This document shows positions 56,090 to 64,000 of a DNA stretch of 64,000 nucleotides, piece by piece (within the stretch, counting starts at the first letter, position 1; every line of letters starts with the position of its first letter). A program made the translations under genes and the position numbers. This DNA is from Chloranthus sessilifolius. Lineage: Eukaryota; Streptophyta; Magnoliopsida; Chloranthales; Chloranthaceae. The stretch is taken from positions 15,625,366 to 15,689,365 of the forward strand of contig CM037587.1 of NCBI GenBank assembly GCA_021018995.1, in the 5' to 3' direction. The notes under the pieces are model-generated. The model searched no databases and was not told the origin of the DNA. It worked only from the letters and a program-made list of their open reading frames with translations.

Positions 56090-57025
56090 AGCTGAAACTA
56101 ACTTCCAAGACACTTTTCTTATCAAACAGAACTGATTCAAATACATTTTCTTATCATGTCAAGCTGATTTCCAAAACACTACCTTATTCAACAAAATGGA
56201 TTTCAAAGACATTTCCTTAACACACCAAAACTGATTTCAAATATATTTTCATATCACACAACTGATTTCAAAATACTTCCTTATTACACAACACTGTTTT
56301 CATACACACATCCTTATTTCACAAAACTGATTTTGAAAAAACTTCCTTATTACACAAAATTGATTTCGAAAACACTTCCTTATTACACAAAACTGATTAT
56401 AAAAACACTTCCTCATCACACCAAAACTGATTCCAAGATATTTTCTTATAAAAATACTTCGCCTCAAAACACTTCCTTAACACACCCAAACTGATTCGAT
56501 TTCCGCCCCAGCGGCCCACTTAGTACTTATACTCCGCCCATAGCCGCTCACAACACACATAATCCGCCCATAACGGTCCACATACATATAATCTGCCCAT
56601 AGCGGTCCACATACCCATAATTCGCCCATAGCAGTCTACTTCAATCTCATGACTTATGGCTTGACTCACGAAGTATAATCCGAAAAGTACATAAAATCCC
56701 GTAAAAGCGGTCCAAGGGCATACATAATCACAACGAAGTCCAAAGGCGTACGTAAATCCTGCAAAAGCGGTCTAAGGGCGTACTTGAATCCCACAAAAGC
56801 AATCCAAGGGTGTACATAATCACAGCGAAGTTTAAGGGTGTACGTAAATCTCACAAAAGTTGTCTAAGGGCGTACATAGATACAAGATGTCCAAGGGCGT
56901 ACATGAATCACAACGAAGTCCAAAGGCATACATAAATCCCGCAAAAATGGTCCAAGGGCGTACATGAATCACAACAGAGTCCAAAGGCATACATAAATCC
57001 CGCGAAAGTAGTCCAAGGGTGTACA
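56090..57025 (-). repeat. Three adjacent minisatellites in E7 left LTR
   Basis: Block 1 (56090-56500): units of about 30-35 bases with AAACTGATTTCAAAACACTT and TCCTTATTACAC. Block 2 (56505-56640): about four units with CGCCCATAGCGGTCCACATA. Block 3 (56690-57025): about nine units of about 33 bases with CGCAAAAGCGGTCCAAGGGC and GTACATAAATCC. The other E7 LTR has the same three blocks in the same order (62180-63080). Confidence 0.9.
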
Positions 57026-57959
57026 TTCACGTAGATCTACAAGACTCCAAGATTTCGAGTTCACATTCTAGTTCAGATTCCTAAATCACAGTCCAAAGCT
57101 CACATTCCTGGTTCAAAGGTTTCAAAACTCACAATTTAAAGATCAAATTTAATTCAAATACCATAGTAAAAATTCTAGATTAAGTTCATAGTTCAAAATT
57201 CACATTTCGGACTCAAAAGATTTCAAATGCTAATTTACAAGGAGTTCAAGTTCTAATTTAAATCACTACCAAACTTATCATTTTTCATGCAAACATATTA
57301 AAAAACTATGAATCAAAGTCAAACATGTAAGTTTGTGTTGAAGTTTCCGTACACGTCCAATTAGATTCAAGCATCAATTTTAAATAACAACACTTCAAAT
57401 CACACTTATCATTTTCATTTGATTAAATAAAGGCATCTATGAATCAATTTCAAAAATATAATCGGATATTAAATTTCTCCTAACTTAACCCTTAAAGTTA
57501 TGCAAAACCAAGCAAAGTCCTATCGATGGCCACCGCCCTTAATCTACATCACAAGCACACAATGATTCATAAAGAATTAACTCTAATAATTGAATTTGAT
57601 GTAACTTCCTCCAAAATCTTGACTGTCAAAATTTTAGATTTGCAAAATTATTAATTCATAAAAGTTGTAGGTCTCATTGTTCTCTTTCCAACACCTCAAG
57701 AATCATATAAATTGTAGTTCAAAGTAAGTAGTTATGGCAAAAATACCGATGCCGTTTTGGCACTTCAGTCAAATATGTTAACTTAGAACTTGACTAACTT
57801 ATTACTACATGTTAACCTTTAAAATGATTGATTCACTAGTTTGTCAATTCATAAAAGTTGTAGAACATTCTGTCCTCTTTCCAACACCATAAGAATCATG
57901 GCAATCAGAGATCGGAGCGGAAAGTTATGATCAAAATACCAACATAATGTCGGCAAGCA

Positions 57960-58140
57960 TAGCCAAAATCGACGGAACGATTTCAAACCGATCGAACGGT
58001 TACTAATTTTGTTTGTAACGGTTTTTAAAACTGATCGAACGATTTTCAAACTGACTAGAAACATTTAGATTTCACTCTTGACAAAATCGTTCAATTGGTT
58101 ACTAATTTCGATCGGACGGTTTCGTCAGATTCTGCCCAAA
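57960..58140 (-). repeat. CGATCGAAC-type inverted units in E7 left LTR
   Basis: Two decayed units built from ACCGATCGAACGGTTACTAA and its inverse, like those in E8. The spacer CTAATTT is kept. A matching block lies at 63840-64000 in the other LTR. Confidence 0.8.
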
Positions 58141-59075
58141 CTCAGGTTTTAACTTCTTAAAGCTCATTTTTCCTCAAATCTAACTCATTTTCTTCAAATA
58201 TTTCACTCATATCATCACTAAAAACTAACACAACTTTGAATCACAACTTAACATAAATTTTCCTACCTTTAATCCAATGATTTACTCCCCTATCGGATCG
58301 TCTTCTTCGTTGCACAAAATTTCAAAAACCCACATCGATCTCTTACGAGCTCCATGATCACAACCAAGCCAATGTAATCGTAGGCAATCCTTTCACACAT
58401 ACTTCAGCCAACTCTCACTACGATTAGCGCTCAAACACACAACTCTTTGTGAGAAGAATGGGTTTTCAAAACGCCATTCGGCTCCAAATCTCACCAAACC
58501 ACAACCAAACGTCGAAATCGACAGCGATCCTCCCCTTACACGATCTCACAAACCTTCTTCACGCAAATCTAAGGCTCGGTGCACAACCCCATGAGTTCGT
58601 CTCCTTCTTCCTCTTTCTCTCTTCCCTTTTCTCTCTCTCTAAACCCAAAACCCTTTCTCTTGCAAACCGGGTAGCTTCCAAAGGAAGCATTTCCTTTCTT
58701 TAACTCAATGGGACTAGTTCCCATACAAAACACATATACTCCACTTTGGTTATATTAATTATCATCCCAAGGACCTAGCTTCCTTGTGAAACAAACGTGC
58801 CTAGTTAGGTGTTATCTCATAATAAAATGATCTTTGATTTGGTGTGGGCCTACACACCCAAACCATCCATCAATCAGACACGGTGTCGGGCCAACATACC
58901 AAGGTTTGATGTATATGAAACCATCAAATGGTTAACACACAATCTAAATCAGTCATCTTTCACTTAAGATTTAACCTGAAGTAACTTAATTAATTTCATA
59001 AAAATCAGGCACGTGACCAATCAGGCACGGACATCGAGGTACACTATTTAAAGTAAAAAAATTTAGGATGTTATA

Positions 59076-60130
59076 TTTTTCCCTCCTTATAAAATTTTTG
59101 CCCTCGAAAATTGCCCTAAGTAACCAGGTCTTACCATGCACTTTAAGTTGAACACTCACGTCCAGATATGAATCGATTTATGCACAATAAATTTGGGGTT
59201 ATTATATTCTTCCCTCCATAAGAATTTTCATCCTCCAAAATTGACGACGACACTTCCGAGCACTAACTCACCAACAACGATTACCGTTGACAAGAACTTA
59301 CCCACAACGATGAACCGACTCACGCACCTGAACGAAAGAAATGAATTTCTCATAATCATTCAATTAACTATCCACATTGAGTTGACAACGAAAGACTTAA
59401 TTTATCCCCAACCAAATTATCCATCATTCTGAAAATAAACATACCCCTAGCAAGGTATCCATCACACATTTCCCTAATTCGCCACACTTACGTTAACCAC
59501 CATTTATCGTATACATAGAACATTACCCTGCGTATTGATTACTATTTCACATTGATATACAACTAATTTATCAAAAAGGGCTTTAATAAAGCCATTTGCA
59601 TACACACCCATAATTTATTTACCAATGTGAATAATAAAGTTTGATTGACCTGCAACACATATCTCATTATCTGTGTGATTTGCCACAGCTACACAACCAC
59701 AACGAATATGGACTCACCCCCCCGTAGTATACACCTGGACACAAGTCACATTGACACAAATCATACACATACTTGTATGAAAATCCACACCTCACTAGAT
59801 TGGTGAACCACTGAGTAAAACCTCCTAAGTGACGATTATCCAATGAAGTAATCATATTTCTACACAACAACTGCAACATATACCATCAATGAAATTGTTA
59901 ACCCACGACTAATCATATGAATCATAATTGAAATTTAACCATCGCCATAAAGGAAAAGAAAACCTTCCAACCATTAATTGCCAAATTGTACCATTAATTA
60001 CAATAAAGATCCCCACATGCATACATAAAAAAATGAGCTAATAGCATCGATCATACACCCACAATACAATATTAACCTTTTCTGAGATTAAACACACACA
60101 TTATGGTCTACACAATAGTTTGCATTGATC
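59076..60130 (-). other. E7 internal 3' region with two polypurine-LTR junctions
   Basis: No gene seen where pol should be. In element orientation ATAAGGAGGGAAAAA abuts the LTR start TATAACATCC at 59075. About 130 bases before that, TTATGGAGGGAAGAA abuts TATAATAACCCCAAATTT (ending at about 59209), which resembles the start of an E1/E6-type LTR. The remaining sequence is A/C-rich and unrecognised. Confidence 0.6.
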
Positions 60131-61328
60131 GATGACCTCTCACACCGAAGTCATCCTGGCCTTCATCGGCTCTGGGTAGTCCTTTACCTGATGTCCTAGC
60201 TGACCACAATTGAAACATGCACCCGTTCTCCACTTACACTTGACTGCACGATGTCGTCCCCCGCACCTTGGGCATGATTTGCCTGTCGCAAGTAAAGATG
60301 TGGGTTGAGCCTATTGTGTTTGTGGCACTCCAGTTGTAATAAGATTCGAAGGATGAAAGGTCACTGCAGGCACAGACGTAGGTGGTCCTGCATAAACAGT
60401 CGGAGTAGACTGAGGGAGTACTGGCAATAAGAGTCTTGGTGTCTCGGTTGCCTGCTCATTGGCATATGACTGCATTTGACTTGCTCTATCTCTACGTTGT
60501 TGGTCACTCCTTTTGTACAGGTTTTCGATATCCCTCTTGGCAACAACGGCTTTCCCTATCACTTCTGTATAGGTCTCTAGCTCGAAAACAGAGATCCTTT
60601 CTCTCACATTCGGCCTTAGGCCCTCTTCGAACTTACTGGCCTTCATGAATTCCGTGGCCACTAATTCCGATGCAAATCTCAATAACCTTGTAAATTCATT
60701 ACCATACTCTCGTACGATCATATTCCCTTGCTCAAAGTTAGCAAAATCTCTCTTCATCTAATTTCTCACTTCCTTGGGGAATATTCTTTGTGGAACACTT
60801 CAACAAACTTCGCCCAAGTCTATAAACTATAAGGATTTTCAACCTCTCTCTTCCTTAGCACTAATTTCCACCACGGATCGGCATCACCCACAAGTTGGAA
60901 GGAAGCCCATCCAACCTTCTCGTCCTCAGTGCTCTGAAGTCTCTGTAGAAGCTTCTCAATTTGATTTAATCATTTTTTTGCCTCAAGTGGATCCGTCTGC
61001 CCATAGAAACTAGGAGGTCTCAATCTCCTAAAGTAATAAATGATGAGGGCAATAGTATTGGAGGAGGTGGTGGTGGTGGTTGATGATCATTCACATTATT
61101 GGAAGCCAGTAGTGCGGTCTGCTCAGCCAATAGTGCAGCCTGCTGAGACTAATGGGCCATGGCAGTGGCCACAGCCTCCATGGCATGCGCCATCCTAATC
61201 GCTGCCTCATCTCTCTGATCTCTCTCATCAGGAGGGTTCCTCTGATCTCTACTTAAACCCGTAGGGATCTCATCCCCACTTCTCAAAATTTTCTCACGAC
61301 CGCCTCTAGGTCGTCCTCTACTAGACAT
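60131..61328 (-). pseudogene. gag: E7 gag remnant
   Basis: Start at ATG 61328 (MSSRGRPRGG). The capsid core is readable as VGDADPWWKLV and TWAKFVEVFHKEYSP (about 60940-60780), then KRDFANFEQGNMIVREYGNE (from 60757) and a Thr/Pro-rich linker. It has two zinc knuckles: CPRCGGRHRAVKC (about 60265) is complete, CFNCGQLGHQVKDY (about 60215) has Tyr in place of the last Cys. Several stops (for example near 60309 and 60760) break it. An Ala-rich stretch and a run of GGT codons lie near 61060-61170. It is diverged from the E2/E6 gag. Confidence 0.82.
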
Positions 61329-61642
61329 GATGATCTGTTACAATAAAATAAAAATTTCTATTAAGAACCAATCACTATATTGGAGCAGAACTCCTAACAT
61401 ATCATAGCTTATCCTCTGATAGAATATAATGTTACATCTCTTGACAAATGACCAAATTCCCGCATCTACAGATAAGGCTCTCAATCTCTCATAAGACCCA
61501 AAGCCTAAGTTTCGACAAAACTAATGTCATCGCGTATGATACCAACTGTGACAGAGTCACAGTTGGGTCTCCTATGTCCTAGTAGAATCTACTGCCATAA
61601 CATAGCCCCAATAAGACCTAATACTTAAGCTTTGATACAAAC
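61329..61642 (-). other. E7 leader with duplicated primer-LTR junction
   Basis: GATACCAACTGTGACAG occurs at 61539-61555 and a decayed copy, GATACAAACTGTGACAG, at 61634-61650. The second adjoins the real LTR tip at 61643. The first creates a perfect inverted repeat, CCAACTGTGAC-AGA-GTCACAGTTGG (61542-61566). The 88 bases between look like a diverged repeat of the leader. Confidence 0.65.
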
Positions 61643-64000
61643 TGTGACAGCCCGGATTTTTTCAACCTGAATTTTTTGAGATATATATATATATTTTTTT
61701 TATTTTTTTTAAACTAACTTAAACCAAATGGGAAAATCCGGACCATGAGGTCGCAGAACACGATCCGAATATAAAGAATACTTGGTACATCCACACATAT
61801 GCGAAAAATCAAAGTAGACAATATATGACATAAATAAATCTCCAATTCTAATATCCAATATTACAATAACTCAAATAAACCATCGGTGATGGCCAACCAT
61901 CACCAAACAATGGTGTACAAAATTATATACGAGTTCAAAGGGTACCAAGTCCAAACTCACCAAACACCCCAAAGTACTCAATCTAAAATCCCGAACATCA
62001 TAGCACTCCTCAATTCCCCAATCAGCAAGTTCGGTGTCCAAATAGAAGCTATACCTGTGACGTATAGTCGAAGGGTGAGCTACATCCTAGCTCAGCAGAG
62101 CAAATTTCAATACTACTTCACATCTTATCATAAGGAAACGTAGATTCAATGCTAAAATCAAACGTTTTCATATTAAAAAACTGAGACTAACTTCCAAGGC
62201 ACTTTTCTTATCAGATAGAACTAATTTCAAATATATTTTCTTATCATACCAAGCTGATTTCCAAAACACTACCTTATTGTACAAAATGGATTTCAAAGAA
62301 ATTTCTTTAACACACCAAAACTAATTTCAAATACATTTTCTTATCACACAACTGATTTCAAAACACTTCCTTATTAATAAAACTGGTTTCATACACATCC
62401 TTATTTCACAAAACTGATTTCGAAAATACTTCCTTATTACACAAAACTGATTTAAAAAACACTTCCTTATTACACAAAACTGATTATAAAAATACTTCCT
62501 CATCACACCAAAACTGATTTCAAGACATTTTCTTATTAAAACACTTCACCTCAAAACACTTCCTTAACACACACAAAAACTGATTTGATTTTCGCCCCAA
62601 CGGCCTACTTAGTACTTATACTCCACCCATAGCGGCCCACAACACGCATAATCTGCCCATAACGGTCCACATACACATAATTCGCCCATAGCGGTCCACA
62701 TACCCATAATCCGCCTATAGCGGTCCACTTCAATCTCATGACTTATGGCTTGACTCACGAAGTATAATCCGAAGAGTACGTAAAATTCCGTAAAAGCGGT
62801 CCAAGGGCGTACATAATCACAATGAAGTCCAAAGGCATACGTAAATCTCGCAAAAGCAGTCTAAGGGCATACATGAATCCCGCAAAAGCAGTCCAAGGGT
62901 GTACATAATCACAACGAAGTTCAAGGGCGTCCGTAAATCCCACAAAAGTGGTCCAAGGGTGTACATAGATACAAGGTGTCCAAAGGAGTACGTAAATCTT
63001 GCAAAAGCGGTCTAAGGGCATACATGAATGACAACGAAGTCCAAAGGCGTACGTAAATCCCGCAAAAGTAGTCCAAGGGAATACATTCACACAGATCTAC
63101 AAGACTCCAAGATTTCGAGTTCACATTTTAGTTTAGATTCCAAAATCACAATCCAAAGCTCACATTCTTGGTTCAGAGGTTTCAAAACTCACAATTTAAA
63201 GATCAAATTTAATAAAAATACCATAGTAAATTAGATTCAAGCATCGATTTTAAATAACAACACTTCAAATCACACTTATCATTTTTTATTTGATTAAATC
63301 AAGGCATCTATGAATCAATTTCAAAAATATAATCGGATATTAAATTTCCCCTACCTTAACCCTTGAAGTTATGTAGAACCAGAAAAGTCCTATCGATGGC
63401 CACTGCTCTTAATCTACATCACAAGCACACAATGATTCATCAAGAATTAACTCTAATCATTGAATTTGATGTAACTTCGTCCAAAATTTTGATCGTCAAA
63501 ATTTTGGATTTGAAAAATTGTGAATTCATAAACATTGTAGGTCTTATTGTTTTATTTCCAATGCCTCAAGAATCATGTAAATCAGAGTTCGGAGTAAATA
63601 GTTATGGCAAAAATACGGAAGCCGTTTCGACAATTCACTCAAACATGCTAACTCAGAACTTGACCCCAACTTATTAATAAATTTTGACTTTTAAAATGAT
63701 TGATTCACAAGTTTATCAATTCATAAATGTTGTATCACTTTCTATCCTTTTTCCAATGCCATAAGAATCATGGAAATCGGAGATCGGAGCAAAAAGTTAT
63801 GATCAAAATACCAATGCAGTGTCGGTAAGCACAGTCAAAATCGACTGAACGATTTCAAACCGATAGAACGGTTACTAATTTCATTCGATCGGTTTTTTAA
63901 ACCAATCAAATGATTTTCAAATTGACCAGAAATCTTCAGATTTCACTCTTGACAAAATCGTTCAATTGGTTACTGATTCCGATCGAACGGTTTCGTTAGA
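61643..64000 (-). repeat. E7 right (5') LTR, incomplete at window edge
   Basis: Begins at the 3' tip TGTGACAGCCCGG and matches the left LTR: stem-loop block at 62052-62093, minisatellites 62180-63080 and inverted units from 63840 to the edge. It lacks the 185 bases present at 57172-57358 in the other LTR. It shows the uninterrupted E6 target site (CAATC near 61979). Confidence 0.9.

Larger units (their letters stand above)
55890..59075 (-). repeat. E7 left (3') LTR, main part
   Basis: Continues from the E6 target site. It contains the stem-loop block (55965-56006), three minisatellite blocks (56090-57025), the inverted units (57960-58140) and the 5' tip, mutated to TATAACATCC, at 59075. Compared with the other E7 LTR it has about 185 extra bases at 57172-57358. 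Total LTR length without E6 is about 3.5 kb. Confidence 0.85.
43906..64000 (-). mobile_element. E7: gag-only, pol-less minus-strand element split by E6
   Basis: Two related LTRs (43906-44246 plus 55890-59075, and 61643 to beyond the window) flank an internal region of only about 2.6 kb. That region has a primer site and a decayed gag but no protease, RT, RNase H or integrase. This is the arrangement of non-autonomous terminal-repeat elements with only a GAG domain. It would need proteins supplied by a relative. Both LTRs carry three kinds of minisatellite and the CGATCGAAC-type inverted units. Confidence 0.82.

Overview
This window is plant nuclear DNA, and everything I can identify in it is LTR retrotransposon, nested several layers deep. 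The lineage markers point to an angiosperm, probably a eudicot. They are Tekay/Del-type Ty3 chromoviruses with an initiator-Met-tRNA primer site, a 23-kb Tat/Ogre-like element with a TGGCGACTCTGCTGGGGA primer site, dual RNase H and G-patch, and an Athila-like remnant with a TGGCGCCG-type primer site. I see no ordinary host gene, rRNA or tRNA.

Layout. E1 (1-6839, +) is the 3' part of a Tekay-like element: decayed pol, then an accessory gene with its own TATA box, then the 3' LTR. It sits in the gag region of E2 (6840-10738, -), of which only part of gag, the primer site and the 5' LTR are in the window. E2 abuts the 3' end of E3 (10739-13115 and 36200 to about 37440, +). The LTR of E3 is split by E4 (13116-36199, +), a complete 23,084-bp Tat/Ogre-like element with a near-perfect target duplication. 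To the right is an LTR fragment of E9 (-), then E10 (Athila-like, +), which is hit by E8 (a solo LTR at 40158-42534 with a perfect CATTA duplication) and by E7 (43906 to beyond 64000, -). E7 is a gag-only element with no pol. Its left LTR is split by E6 (44247-55889, -), a nearly full-length Tekay-like element of the same family as E1.

Genes. E4 encodes gag-protease with a G-patch and pol on the sense strand. Between integrase and 3' LTR it carries two antisense genes. One is DUF7745-like. The other is plant-mobile-domain-like and fits a seven-exon model in which every exon is a multiple of three. E1 and E6 carry a sense accessory gene after the chromodomain, of the type annotated as putative plant transposon protein, with a strongly acidic tail. 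E6 also has a GT-AG intron-like segment exactly at its gag-protease junction.

Cross-cutting pattern. Nearly every LTR family here holds its own array of short palindromes: TCGCTCGAGCGA in E1/E6, TCGATTAATCGA in E2, a GGCGCAACTA/TAGTTGCGCC pair in E4, a CGATCGAAC hairpin in E8/E7, and weaker ones in E3 and E10. In E1/E6 and E4 the same palindrome recurs beside the accessory genes, and in E1/E6 it lies directly upstream of the accessory TATA box. This pairing of accessory gene and family-specific palindromes is the best candidate here for an undescribed system. A second shared signal is a GAGCTA-loop-TAGCTC stem-loop at an almost fixed distance from the 3' end of all Tekay-like LTRs. Most coding sequences are broken, often by C-to-T or G-to-A nonsense changes typical of methylated, silenced elements.
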